Below are positions 10,046 through 20,315 of a stretch of 64,000 bases of DNA, piece after piece. The first letter of the stretch is position 1. Every line of letters begins with the position of its first letter. The translations under genes were made by a program, and so were the position numbers. The DNA is from Timema cristinae (taxonomy: Eukaryota > Arthropoda > Insecta > Phasmatodea > Timematidae): positions 26,282,419-26,346,418 of the forward strand of contig JBCFYV010011135.1 of NCBI GenBank assembly GCA_039000515.1. The letters run 5' to 3'. A model generated the notes under the pieces. It was not told the DNA's origin, searched no databases, and saw nothing but the letters and a program-made list of their open reading frames with translations.

Positions 10046-11570
10046 CTCTCCACCATCTCTCTTCCTCCACCTTGGTCCAGTCCTCTCCACCATCTCTCTT
10101 CCTCCACCTTGGTCCAGTCCTCTCCACCATCTCTCTTCCTCCACCTTGGTCCAGTCCTCTCCGCCATCTCTCTTCCTCCACCTTGGTCCAGTTCTCTCCA
10201 CCATCTCTCTTCCTCCACCTTGGTCCAGTTCTCTCCACCATCTCTCTTCCTCCACCTTGGTCCAGTCCTCTCCACCATCTCTCTTCCTCCACCTTGGTCC
10301 AGTCCTCTCCACCATCTCTCTTCCTCCACCTTGGTCCAGTCCTCTCCACCATCTCTCTTCCTCCACCTTGGTCCAGTCCTCTCCGCCATCTCTCTTCCTC
10401 CACCTTGGTCCAGTCCTCTCCACCATCTCTCTTCCTCCACCTTGGTCCAGTCCTCTCCACCATCTCTCTTCCTCCACCTTGGTCCAGTCCTCTCCACCAT
10501 CTCTCTTCCTCCACCTTGGTCCAGTCCTCTCCACCATCTCTCTTCCTCCACCTTGGTCCAGTCCTCTCCACCATCTCTCTTCCTCCACCTTGGTCCAGTC
10601 CTCTCCACCATCTCTCTTCCTCCACCTTGGTCCAGTCCTCTCCACCATCTCTCTTCCTCCACCTTGGTCCAGTCCTCTCCGCCATCTCTCTTCCTCCACC
10701 TTGGTCCAGTCCTCTCCGCCATCTCTCTTCCTCCACCTTGGTCCAGTCCTCTCCACCATCTCTCTTCCTCCACCTTGGTCCAGTCCTCTCCGCCATCTCT
10801 CTTCCTCCACCTTGGTCCAGTCCTCTCCGCCATCTCTCTTCCTCCACCTTGGTCCAGTCCTCTCCACCATCTCTCTTCCTCCACCTTGGTCCAGTCCTCT
10901 CCACCATCTCTCTTCCTCCACCTTGGTCCAGTTCTCTCCACCATCTCTCTTCCTCCACCTTGGTCCAGTTCTCTCTCACCATCTCTCTTCCTCCACCTTG
11001 GTCCAGTCCTCTCCACCATCTCTCCTTCCTCCACCTTGGTCCAGTCCTCTCCACCATCTCTCTTCCTCCACCTTGGTCCAGTCCTCTCCACCATCTCTCT
11101 TCCTCCACCTTGGTCCAGTTCTCTCCACCATCTCTCTTCCTCCACCTTGGTCCAATCCTCTCCACCATCTCTCTTCCTCCACCCTGGTCCAGTACTCTCC
11201 ACCATCTCTCTTCCTCCACCTTGGTCCAGCCCTCTCCACCATCTCTCTTCCTCCACCTTGGTCCAGTCCTCTCCACCATCTCTCTTCCTCCACCTTGGTC
11301 CAGTCCTCTCCACCATCTCTCTTCCTCCACCTTGGTCCAGTCCTCTCCACCATCTCTCTTCCTCCACCTTGGTCCAGTCCTCTCCACCATCTCTCTTCCT
11401 CCACCTTGGTCCAGCCCTCTCCACCATCTCTCTTCCTCCACCTTGGTCCAGTCCTCTCCACCATCTTTCTTCCTCCACCTTGGTCCAGTTCTCTCCACCA
11501 TCTCTCTTCCTCCACCTTGACCCAATTCTCTCCACCATCTCTCTTCCTCCACCTTGACCCAATTCTCTCC
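10046..11570. repeat. 37-bp minisatellite, about 41 copies, grown from a LINE end
   Basis: Near-perfect tandem repeat of a 37-bp unit (CACCATCTCTCTTCCTCCAC then CTTGGTCCAGTCCTCTC). Because 37 leaves remainder 1 on division by 3 and the unit has no stops in several frames, frames of around 500-600 codons stay open on both strands; this follows from arithmetic and is no evidence for protein. On the minus strand the array continues in frame from a LINE C-terminus at 11525-11945 (WVKVEEERWWREL). Copies differ by few substitutions, plus rare indels at about 10975 and 11024. Confidence 0.95.
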
Positions 11571-11945
11571 TCCACACTCCTCCTTACTTCCCTTCAATCT
11601 TGGGTCTTTCTCTTGGCCTCCTACATCCATATCCACCATCCTCCTGGTCATCCTTTCCCTCTCCATCCTCCTCACATGGCCTACACCACCTTAGTCCTCC
11701 CTTCTCTATCATGTCCAGGACTGTCTCTTCCTTGTCTATTCTTCTTACTCTTTTATTTCTCATTCTGTCCAAATTTTGTCACACAGATCTTGCTTCTCTT
11801 GAATCTCATATCACTCTCCTGCATTCTGTTCCTATCCTGTTCCTTCATTACCCACGTATCACTTGCCTGCATTCTGTTCCTATCCTGTTCCTTCATTACC
11901 CACGTTTCTGCAGCGCACGTCAACTCTTTGAGATACTAATTAAAA
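11525..11945 (-). pseudogene. LINE ORF2 C-terminal remnant
   Basis: Minus-strand frames show blocks typical of the C-terminal end of non-LTR reverse transcriptases of the type with an AETW motif and an LRW-GHV region: AETWVMKEQD near 11905-11880, RMRNKRVRRI near 11770-11740, GGLRWC then RRMERERMTRR near 11695-11640. A 48-bp in-frame duplication (copies about 11819-11857 and 11867-11905) repeats TWVMKEQDRNRMQ. Frameshifts separate the blocks. The C-terminal stretch runs directly into the 37-bp array. Family assignment is from motif memory, not a search. Confidence 0.65.
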
Positions 11946-12114
11946 TTATCGGTGCAAAGTTTTATTACAATTAAAAATAAACATTTTTGATTCGAAATAG
12001 ATTTTTTATGAAAGCAATAGTTTCTGATATATTGGATTTTTTATTTCCCATTTAGGTCTAGAAAATGTGGGGTCGATTGCTATGTTCATTGGTGAACATT
12101 TATTTAGGGTATTT

Positions 12115-12790
12115 AACATACACTTTCTGAACCGACCGATTATATCGACACACGATCATTTCTATGTGCGAGCGTGAAAGTGCCTACCAATTTTGCCTAG
12201 AAAGCTATTTTCACATACTTTCCAAGGTTATTTTATGTGCCACAATTGACATGGGACCGACTCCTTTACTTTCCCTCCGAAGGAAGTTGTGCTACGACTT
12301 TTTTATCGCTCAAGGGAAAAAACTGTCAATCCAGGCTGGGATTGAACCCTGAGTAAAGCACTCCACCCCAAGACCACTGAGTAAAGCACTCCACCCCAAG
12401 ACCACTGAGTAAAGCACTCCACCCCAAGACCACTGAGTAAAGCACTCCACCCCAAGACCACTGAGTAAAGCACTCCACCCCAAGACCACTGAGTAAAGCA
12501 CTCCACCCCAAGACCACTGAGTAAAGCACTCCACCCCAAGACCACTGAGTAAAGCACTCCACCCCAAGACCACTGAGTAAAGCACTCCACCCCAAGACCA
12601 CTGAGTAAAGCACTCCACCCCAAGACCACTGAGTAAAGCACTCCACCCCAAGACCACTGAGTAAAGCACTCCACCCCAAGACCACTGAGTAAAGCACTCA
12701 CCCCAAGACCACTGAGTAAAGCACTCCACCCCAAGACCACCGAGTAAAGCACTCCACCCCAAGACCACTGAGTTCGACCTTTGATGAACA
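12115..12790 (-). mobile_element. SINE-B copy with hugely expanded A-box region
   Basis: The left part (CTTTCTGAACCGACCGATTA, GTGCCTACCAATTTTGCC, GAAGGAAGTTGTGCTACG) matches SINE-B at 26630-26910, 50445-51020 and 58165-58430. The tRNA-like head, read on the minus strand, has its A-box region replaced by the 28-bp array at 12350-12772, and the B-box GGGTTCAATCCC lies at about 12338-12350. Confidence 0.75.
12350..12772. repeat. 28-bp minisatellite, about 15 copies, made of a SINE promoter
   Basis: The minus-strand unit reads GTGGTCTTGGGGTGGAGTGC then TTTACTCA. It contains the tRNA-like A box of the host SINE-B, so each unit duplicates half of a Pol III promoter. Units are almost identical; one lacks a base near 12698 and one has a substitution near 12741. 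Long minus-strand frames here are artefacts of the repeat. Confidence 0.9.
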
Positions 12791-12941
12791 GACGTGTTAC
12801 TTCTTTTTGGCCTTCATTGTGTTTCTGTAACAGTGTAAATTATTTCATTTGTACTCTTTACCCATAGATGATTCTTAAACGATGATTATTATTATGTATC
12901 ACAAATTTTGATAGTTTTTAAGTAAATGTTTCCATGTTTAA

Positions 12942-13769
12942 CAGTGGCGGCTCGTGTATAGGCACTGCGGAACTGCAGCACCCCTATTTCCACTTGATAT
13001 TATCGATAACATTTAATATAATGAGTTATTTTTTCTTTAATTCTTTCTTTATTTTTGTAGTAAAATATATATTCCTTAAGCTTAATGTCAGTACTTTAAT
13101 AGCCACCCACAAGTTTATGAAAAATATATACAAAAATCTTTGTATGGAACTGTGCGCTTCACAGTGCCAGTGACGTAGTGATTGACTGTTGTGTACATGC
13201 ACACATAGGAAGGGGCTGGAGAGGAAGGTGGGACTACCAGGTAGAGAGAGCACTGTTGCTCTCGCAGTGCCGGCTCTGGCGTGCTGGTGGAAGGAAGTGT
13301 TTTTTACTCAGCGTGTGTTGCGCTTAAAAACCGTGTACCATATTCTTGAATGTGATCAACTGTAGAAGAGTGTAGAGTTAGATTATTATTCTCCTTCCAG
13401 AGATTCTATTTGATTAATTTTGTTCTGTTTTTTTTATTTAACAGAAAGACTTAATTCGCTTGCAGTACTTTAAATGGAGAAAAATTTCCTCAATTGTCAT
13501 CCAAAGATCATTGAAAAAATTATTGAACATTTTGCGCAAATTAAAACAAGAAAATAGATTTCATCTTTAAATGAATAGATCAAGCTTGAATTGTAACAAT
13601 TTAAGTTAAAGTAAGTAAAAAATGTTGTTTTTTTTGTTAAGATTTTATCAAGTTCCTGAGTAAATTTTATTTTTATACATTTTTTTATCCTTTTACACAA
13701 TTTTAAAACAATGGCTAACAATTTTCTGGAGCGGCACCCCCTATTAAGTTTTGCTACGAGCTGTCACTG
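12942..13769. mobile_element. hAT-like non-autonomous element
   Basis: It begins CAGTGGCGGCTCGT and ends ACGAGCTGTCACTG, an imperfect terminal inverted repeat of hAT type. Further inward, GCAGCACCCCTAT pairs with the inverted GGCACCCCCTATT region. The flanks ATGTTTAA (12934-12941) and ATGCTCAG (13770-13777) agree at 5 of 8 positions with only transitions differing, as expected of a decayed 8-bp TSD. The interior is AT-rich with no transposase. Confidence 0.65.
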
Positions 13770-13777
13770 ATGCTCAG

Positions 13778-14440
13778 ATAAATGAGCGAAATATTCTTAA
13801 TGGTGCAACATACCACTTATTTGGTGTTTTTTTTTAACGCAAAACAAATGCACCAAGGATGTGAAAATGGACTTTACATATTGTGAAAATAATCCATCGT
13901 TTTAATTAATAGTGACATTTATAGGGCAAAATATAAATCAATGTTTAAATAAGTCTGGAAGACCACAATAATAATTATTTCTGTCTCGTCTGTCATTCGT
14001 AGTTTCAGAATTTAACATACAAATTACAATTAGGTTTTGAATTAATATTTGTTTGGACGCGTAAATAGCATAAACATCTATATTTGGATGCATGGGAGTT
14101 AATTAAAACAAAAGTAATTTATTGCATATATTATCATGTGTGTTGGCTCAAAATGTTGACCTTTATAAATATGTTTTATTCTGTTAAAAAAAAGGATTTC
14201 TAACCGAGGCCTGGATTTTAATGACATGTTAACTTTTTTTTTTACCAGACAATGATAATATGTTAACATCTTCTGGTTGTGGAAACTTCTTAAGTCACTT
14301 TGGATTTTAAGTAATATTTTATTGTTTTGCCTAATTTTTAGGCATTTATATTTAATACATTATATTAATTAGGCAAAGATGACAGTATATAAAAGAGTGT
14401 AGTCTCCAACATTGTTTTATGGCTGTGAAGCGTGAAACGT
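13778..14440. other. No gene seen
   Basis: AT-rich DNA. A TATA-like TATATAAAAG lies at 14386-14395 with no recognisable transcription unit beyond it. Confidence 0.4.
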
Positions 14441-14452
14441 TCTGATAATTAA

Positions 14453-15000
14453 GGGTCCCTTCGTTGTGCGCCAATTATGTTGTACTGATATTTTATTGCC
14501 GCGATGGACGCCAATTGAAGAATTATAATTAATAAACACTTATTATTTTGGCATGGTTTTATTTCTGAATCTGTTTATTTAGTGAGAAAATAGATCATGT
14601 CGTTGAAATATATACGCGGCCTATTGTATGAGCGCGGACAGGTGTTGCTGGACGCCAAGTGCCCAAGTGAGTTCTGTCAGTTCTGGACACCAACTGCCTT
14701 TACGTTGCACCATTCTTTGTATATATCCATTGCTAATGGAAGCTTCGAGAAGGTTTAGTTTAGAAAAAACAAAATACAAGACAAAAACATCTCTGTGTTA
14801 CTAGAATCTTCGAGAGCCGGAAAATGACTCAAGTTACATTTTAAAATCTCTCTTCGAACCTTCGAGAAGAGGAAGTTATTATTTGAAATATTATATGGTC
14901 AAAATGACTTGACTGGTGTCACGTGCGTGACGTCACTGATCAGTGGCTTTTGCCTTCTTAGAAGAAGAAGTGCTTTAAGCGCCATTTAATATACTATATA
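14453..15000 (-). mobile_element. Possible LTR retrotransposon remnant
   Basis: On the minus strand 14473-14453 reads TGGCGCACAACGAAGGGACC, which resembles a primer-binding site complementary to a tRNA-Lys 3' end (TGGCGCCCAACG). Just upstream on that strand lies sequence ending near ...CA, as an LTR would. A second LTR and gag/pol were not found, so this is tentative. Confidence 0.25.
14920..14935. promoter_or_regulatory. E-box and CRE palindromes side by side
   Basis: CACGTG at 14920-14925 and TGACGTCA at 14928-14935 are perfect consensus palindromes 2 bp apart. No gene is attached; if the LTR-like reading of 14453-15000 is right, these could be LTR regulatory sites. Confidence 0.35.
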
Positions 15001-15084
15001 ACTTAAATGAAATAAGATACGTTTATAAAATTAGGACGATATTATTGTCAATGCTTTCACATACTTTTTAGGGGCAAATCAATT

Positions 15085-15503
15085 ACATTACAAGCGTGGG
15101 TTAGTCAGGAGAAACACAAGAGCAAGATGAATGCGGTTGGAATGAGATAGCTGAGACATGTACTTGGATAAACTGTATGGCCAGAGTCAGTGATGAATGG
15201 GAGCTGAAGGAGTGCGGTTTGAAAGGGAATACAACAGGTAAATGTGAAAGAAGTGTCTTACGTTGGTTTGGACATGTTGAGAGGATGATTGTGGAGCTAG
15301 TGAAGAAGCAAATATATGAAGGTAGAGTGTGTGGATCAAAAGGAAAGGGTAGGTCATGTAAGATGTGGCTAAATATGGTACACGAATGTGTGAAAAAGAG
15401 AAACATTGAGAGTTTTAATAATAATAATAATAATAATGTTGTTAAAGAGAAGGGAGCATGTAAGGTTAGGGAAGTGTGGAGAACGTTAGTGAGGATGGAT
15501 TAA
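15085..15503 (+). pseudogene. LINE ORF2 C-terminal remnant
   Basis: A plus-strand frame reads RSVLRWFGHVERM, then VKKQIYEGRVCGSKGKGRSC and KMWLNMVHECVKKR, the usual layout at the C-terminal end of RTE-like reverse transcriptases (LRWFGHVERM... IYEGRV... GRGRP). An earlier block, 15090-15180, has stops. An AAT microsatellite (about 15417-15437) interrupts the coding block in frame. Only the tail remains. Confidence 0.7.
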
Positions 15504-15580
15504 GTACGGAGATGTTTTTTTTTAAAAATAAATTAAATGCACAATTTCTTGCCTACCCTGTAAGGGAACGGCGGGATTGT

Positions 15581-15780
15581 GTATGTATGTGTATATATAT
15601 ATGTATATATGTATGTATGTGTATATATATGTATATATGTATGTATGTGTATATATATTTATATGTATGTATGTGTATATATATGTATATATGTATGTAT
15701 GTGTATATATATGTATATATGTATGTATGTGTATATATATGTATATATGTATGTATATGTATATATATATGTATGTATTT
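15581..15780. repeat. 26-bp TA/TG-rich microsatellite-like array
   Basis: About 7 units of GTATGTATGTGTATATATAT plus GTATAT. Open frames (Tyr/Val/Cys/Met-rich) arise from the repeat. Confidence 0.9.
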
Positions 15781-15784
15781 AATC

Positions 15785-16285
15785 ATATCAATATTTTTAA
15801 AGGCATAAATAATCAAACAATAATTATTTAAAGACACCTTTGTCAAAATGAGAAAATAATGAAGGCCATGAACTTTAAATCCTCTTTGCTTTTCTGGTTG
15901 TAAAATACACATTCCTGGTGAGACTGCAACTAGACTGGATTGAGTTTGAAAATTTGAGATTATTTGCTTAGAACCTTTAGGTGATTTCATAAATATCTTT
16001 TTTTGATCATCCTTAGGTCATTGAAGTGTGGGCCCCTTTATATATCTAATCTGGCTAAGTTTGTTACAACATCACAAAATAAATATTGGTTACCGTTCCT
16101 ATATCTGCCTTCCTAACGAAATTCCACTATATATACCCTTACCCCCCTCCCTCCTCCCCCCAACTGCTACGTCCCCCCCTCCCCCCAGGCAATCATGTTT
16201 TTGGAAGAGCTAACCAGCCCAGAAACACACATGCTCATTGCTGGTTGGCACGTGCCACTGGAAACAGCGATTGTCCCAGATTGGC

Positions 16286-16320
<35 letters not shown>

Positions 16321-16430
16321 AAACAGGGGTGGACAACAGTACCAACTAAAGGATTCAAGGAGCCAAGGGCTAGTGGAATTTCGGAGGCCCACTCTTTGAA
16401 AACCAACAAAATAACTAACACTTTTCTGTA
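15785..16430. other. No gene seen, with C-rich and (GA)n runs
   Basis: Contains a C-rich stretch at 16140-16190 and a (GA)n run at 16290-16317. No coding family recognised. Confidence 0.45.
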
Positions 16431-16442
16431 ATCTATTTAAAT

Positions 16443-16768
16443 ATGATTGGTCACCTGGTGGTCTAGGGGTAAGGTGTCACACCTCTGTGCTGGGGGTCCG
16501 GGGTTCAATCCTCGGTCCCAGCACAGATTTATCTGATTACCAAATCCTTCCTTCACCTCAGACAAGACGTGTATTAATCACAACTTGTGAATGTGTGGAA
16601 TGGCCAGGCCTCCACCGTGGTTCGGATACCACGTTAAACTGTAGGTCCTCCATTTCATCTCACAATCACCCTACCATTACACATTAGCGTAGATGCGTAT
16701 AACCCGAACGGGTAGTAATACGTGGTGCTAATAATAATAATAATAATATAATAATAATAATAATAATA
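16443..16768 (+). mobile_element. SINE-A copy
   Basis: A box, B box, body and (TAA)n tail present. TATTTAAAT occurs on both sides (16434-16442 and about 16768-16776), a probable TSD. Confidence 0.85.
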
Positions 16769-17084
16769 TTTAAATTGTAATAAGGTGGCGTTTATTAAGT
16801 AACCTTTTCTAAGGTCAAATGATTTAAAGCATGGATCGCAAACTTGCGGCCCGCGAGACATATCTGACCGGCCCGTTTCTCTGAAACACTTTTATATCAC
16901 TATCCGGCCTACAGTCATCAATTCATTGTTTGTTTTTGATTTACTAACCACCCTATATTAGTGAGTTTTGGTGTTTTGAATTGTGAAAGGCTGGTATACC
17001 ATTGATTGAAAACTATTTACTTAATTAATCTATGAAATTAAGAGCTTGAAAGTTAATTGCCGCACTTACAAAAGTACGCCACCT

Positions 17085-17410
17085 CTCCCAATTCTGAGAT
17101 AGTTCTATCCAGTCAACCTCATTACACACTATATATAGCTAGTTCTATCCAGTACAACTCATTTCACTCTATTCCTATCTTGAGCTAATTATATCCAGTA
17201 CAACTCATTTCACTCTATTCCTATCTTGAGCTAATTATATCCAGTACAACTCATTACACCCTATATATAGCTAGTTCTATCAAGTACAACTCATTACACC
17301 TTATTCCTATATTGAGCTAATTATATCCAGTACAACTCATTACACTATTCCTATATTGAGCTAATTCTATCCAGTAAAACTCATTACACCATATCCTGAG
17401 CTAGTCATTG
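17085..17410. repeat. 46-bp minisatellite, about 7 copies, first site
   Basis: Units of about 45-46 bp built on CTATCCAGTACAACTCATTA and CCTATCTTGAGCTA. It is preceded by TTGCCGCACTTAC (about 17059-17071), which also precedes the large related array at 52.3 kb. Confidence 0.85.
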
Positions 17411-17654
17411 AGTAAATAGGAATATCTCTGTCCACCAAAACGCATAACAATAAATTTTACATTATCAGATCTCCACGAAAAAAAAAGCTTAGTTCTAATA
17501 ATGTTCATGTTTATTTATTAGGGATTAATAATAATTGATAGTAAGGTTATAACTTCTTTTTATATTCCTTTCTCCTTATTTTATATATTTTTCTTCTATG
17601 ACATGTTTCGGTGATTTTTTCGCCCTCTTCAAGTCCTATTTGTACTAAAGATAG

Positions 17655-17945
17655 TACGCAGCAGTTGGCCTAAAGTCATTTAGCCTAAAAATTAATTTCA
17701 CTAAAGTCATTTGGCCTAAAATTAACTTCACAAACGTTATTTGGCCTAAGTCGTTTGGCCTAAAGTCGTTTGGCCTGAAAGTCGTTTGGCCTAAAAGTCG
17801 TTTGCCTAAAAGTCGTTTGGCCTAAAAGTCGTTTGGCCTAAATGTCGTTTGGCCTAAAAGTCGTTTGGCCTAAAAGTCATTTGGCCTAAAAATTAATTTC
17901 ACAAAAGTTATTTGGCCTAAAGTCGTTTGGCCTAAAGGCATTTGG
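17655..17945. repeat. 17-bp minisatellite, about 15 copies
   Basis: Units AAGTCGTTTGGCCTAAA with edge variants carrying TCATTTGGCC and an inserted AATTAATTTCAC block on both sides. The symmetry of the edge variants suggests expansion from the centre. Confidence 0.85.
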
Positions 17946-18086
17946 CATTTGCACCAATAAACAAACCTGATTCCACCAGATTAGGGTTCTAACCTTTGAC
18001 CTTTGAGATGAAACAAATATCATTGTCTAAGTGCAAAGGGGAGTGTTCCATGAGACGTGTTAGTTAACCCAATCGCATATATATTC

Positions 18087-18858
18087 CGTTCACGATAGGT
18101 TTTTACCTGGATGACAGTTCGAAAATCACATGTTTAGGTTTTGGGTTGCCAACACTTGTAAAAGATCACTGTTTTGTTATAAATGTAAAGATCTTTAATT
18201 AACTGTTATATATTACATTTAAAATAACGTAAACTTAAGTTTTCTCATATTATTTCATATTTTTTAATAATTTCTTTTTATACCACTCGAAACAATATTT
18301 TAAACATAATTAAAATTACTTATTTTTCATTTTGGAACGTTACTGATTTGTGTAATATAGTGCACACATCAATATATTTTATTACAGGCATCGTATTTAC
18401 TTGGAAAAGAGAAAATTGTTGTCATTTTTTAACATACAATAAATTATTTTATGATTATTTTATCGATTTTTAAATATTTAACTGAATAAAATATTTTCAT
18501 CAACTCCGTGTCTGCATCATTTTAAACAACTTGTTTACAGTTATGTTCAATAATATGGTTTAGATTCGTAAGCCGCCATTTTGAAGCTATGTTCGTTAGA
18601 AGTTTTTGTGAAAGTGGTGTTAATATTTATTTTAAGTGGAATGAAACGATAAATAAACTTTGTATCCGACCTCAAATAAATATATAAATAATATTGGCCT
18701 AAATTACTGAGGTTAACTATCACATTAAATATATTACCATCTGTTTTCATTACAGTCATCCAAAGTGATAGATGTCAGCTATTTGGCGTAGTGATATATT
18801 AGGGATTACTTCTAGTAACATTTCGAGCTGTCATCCAGGTAAACTTAGCTCGTGAATA
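18087..18858. mobile_element. Candidate 0.75-kb TIR element
   Basis: TTTACCTGGATGACAGTTCG at 18103-18122 is matched in inverted form by CGAGCTGTCATCCAGGTAAA at 18824-18843, and weaker similarity (CACGA) extends outward. The right-end sequence recurs at 33450-33535. The interior is AT-rich with no transposase. Confidence 0.5.
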
Positions 18859-19155
18859 CCTTATACTCTACCGGTATAGAAGGAACACAGACCGGAAACG
18901 AACCGGAGGGAATGTGAACCAGGTCAGTTCAACTAGAGGCTGGCTGCCTTCGGTTTGATCTTGGCTTCAGTAACGCTTCCTGGATTCGCCTCTTGACAAC
19001 ATTTCATCGCTTCATAACAACTCGACTGGTTTCTAATTTCTCATATAAGGAAAGTAATTGTGAACTTTAATGAGTTTCATATTATGACGGACTTTGATTT
19101 TTTATATTCTCCGGAAATAAATAAGTGGATCGTACAATAATTATTTATCTATGTC

Positions 19156-19425
19156 ACCCGCCTCGGTGGCGTAGTTGGCTAACGCGCTTGTCGTGTTGAG
19201 CTCGACTGCTGAGGACGGGAATATCGAGGTTCGAATCTCAGTCGGGTTAACTGGGGTTGGTTTTTCCTAAATGCTTTTCCACTCTACCTCCACGCAAATG
19301 CGGGTTCACTTCCTCTAATTAAACCTTCCCAATTCCTAATCCATTAGCGTAATTAGTACTTAAAGCGTATAACCCGAACGGTTAGTAAGACGCGGTGCTA
19401 AATATAATAATTATTATTATTATAT
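19156..19425 (+). mobile_element. SINE-C copy with TSD
   Basis: Best-preserved SINE-C head: GGTGGCGTAGTTGGCTAACG, then GAGGTTCGAATCTCAGTCGG. It ends in the tail shared with SINE-A (GCGTATAACCCGAACGG, GTAAGACGCGGTGCTAAA). The flanks TTTATCTATGTC (19144-19155) and TTTATCTAAGTC (19426-19437) are a 12-bp TSD with one mismatch. Confidence 0.85.
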
Positions 19426-19745
19426 TTTATCTAAGTCCGTCTGTCTGTCCACAGCTAAAACAGTTCTATGGATACTGTTCAAACTTTATATTTAAATGTG
19501 AAATAATCACACTTTTAGGAGAAATAATGATTTCTATTTCTAATTCTAAAATCAAGGGAAGTTTGTTGGTGACGGGGATATCTGTTTTTGAAGTTCAGAC
19601 TGGATGTATTTACTTTTTTTTTTTTTTTTAACTAAATGTCCTCCCACCTTTACTTCCCAGACAATTGCGGGTGCATCTTCGTTAAATAACACCGTACTCA
19701 TCCATATTCAAATAGTATAATTAAATGCGTTGAGTAGGTTCGAGT

Positions 19746-19908
19746 ATTATTATCATTATTATTATTAGCACCGCGGGTTATACGCACTTAAGCTAATATG
19801 TAATGGTAGGGTGATTGTGAGATGAAATGGAGGACCTACAGTTTAACGTGGGATCCGAACCACGGTGGAGGCCTGGGCATTCCACACATTCACAAGTTGT
19901 GATCATAA
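19746..19908 (-). mobile_element. SINE-A, 5'-truncated
   Basis: Tail and distal body of SINE-A on the minus strand; it breaks off after CACAACTTGTGAATGTG, so the tRNA-like head is missing. Confidence 0.8.
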
Positions 19909-20034
19909 TCTTTCCAGTGGATGTAGATATTTCCCCCACGTGGTCTATGATTTAATATCCTTCCACGACTATCCTGCCTTTTTCCTCACTAACATTACAG
20001 TGTAGAAGGAGAATATTTGTGTTTGTTTTCCAAC

Positions 20035-20086
20035 CGGCTTCAGTGTCCGAATGGTCTAAGGCGTCACTCTAGTGTTAGTTTAGCAT
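20035..20086 (+). mobile_element. SINE-C 5' part, split by a hAT-like element
   Basis: Head GGCTTCAGTGTCCGAATGG to TTAGTTTAGCAT. The family sequence resumes at 21453. Confidence 0.65.
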
Positions 20087-20141
20087 CAGAGGCGGATCCA
20101 GATCATTTTCATAGGGGAGGGGTCATAATTATAAATAACAA

Positions 20142-20239
20142 ATCATATTTTGAAAATTGAAAAATTACACCTGGATACGGGAGTCGAACCCAGGACCTTT
20201 GGCTTAGTACGCCAATACTCTAACCACTGAGCTATCCTG
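20142..20239 (-). repeat. tRNA-like sequence, left arm of an inverted pair
   Basis: On the minus strand CAGGATAGCTCAGTGGTTAG (A box), an anticodon-arm-like TTGGCGTACTAAGCCAA (loop GTACTAA, ACT in the anticodon position) and GGTTCGACTCC (B box) give a cloverleaf-like order, with an acceptor of about 6 of 7 pairs. It is followed by an ATTTTTCAATTTTCAAAATA stretch. Because it is duplicated as an inverted pair with non-tRNA tails, I call it a tRNA-derived repeat rather than a working tRNA gene. Confidence 0.6.
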
Positions 20240-20315
20240 AAATCGTCCCGTGCCCAAGGCCATTCTTCACTCATATTTTAAGGCAGAGTCTTTGATGGAC
20301 GTGCTGGAATCGCCA

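Noticed and set aside
9934..11939. Several open frames of roughly 300-600 codons on both strands (Ser/Pro/Leu-rich and Trp/Arg/Glu-rich)
   Set aside because: All lie in the 37-bp array. A stop-free unit whose length is not a multiple of 3 opens all frames of a strand at once; no gene features.
12303..12768. Three overlapping minus-strand frames with WSALLSGLG-type repeats
   Set aside because: Produced by the 28-bp array; no independent support.
14386..14395. TATA box TATATAAAAG
   Set aside because: Expected by chance in AT-rich DNA, and no transcription unit follows.
15476..15990. Tyr/Val/Cys/Met-rich and Ile/His/Thr-rich frames
   Set aside because: Translation of the TA/TG microsatellite.
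16828..16880. hAT-type end (GCAAACTTGCGGCCCGCGAG)
   Set aside because: The phrase resembles ends of some hAT elements, but I found no partner end or TSD nearby.
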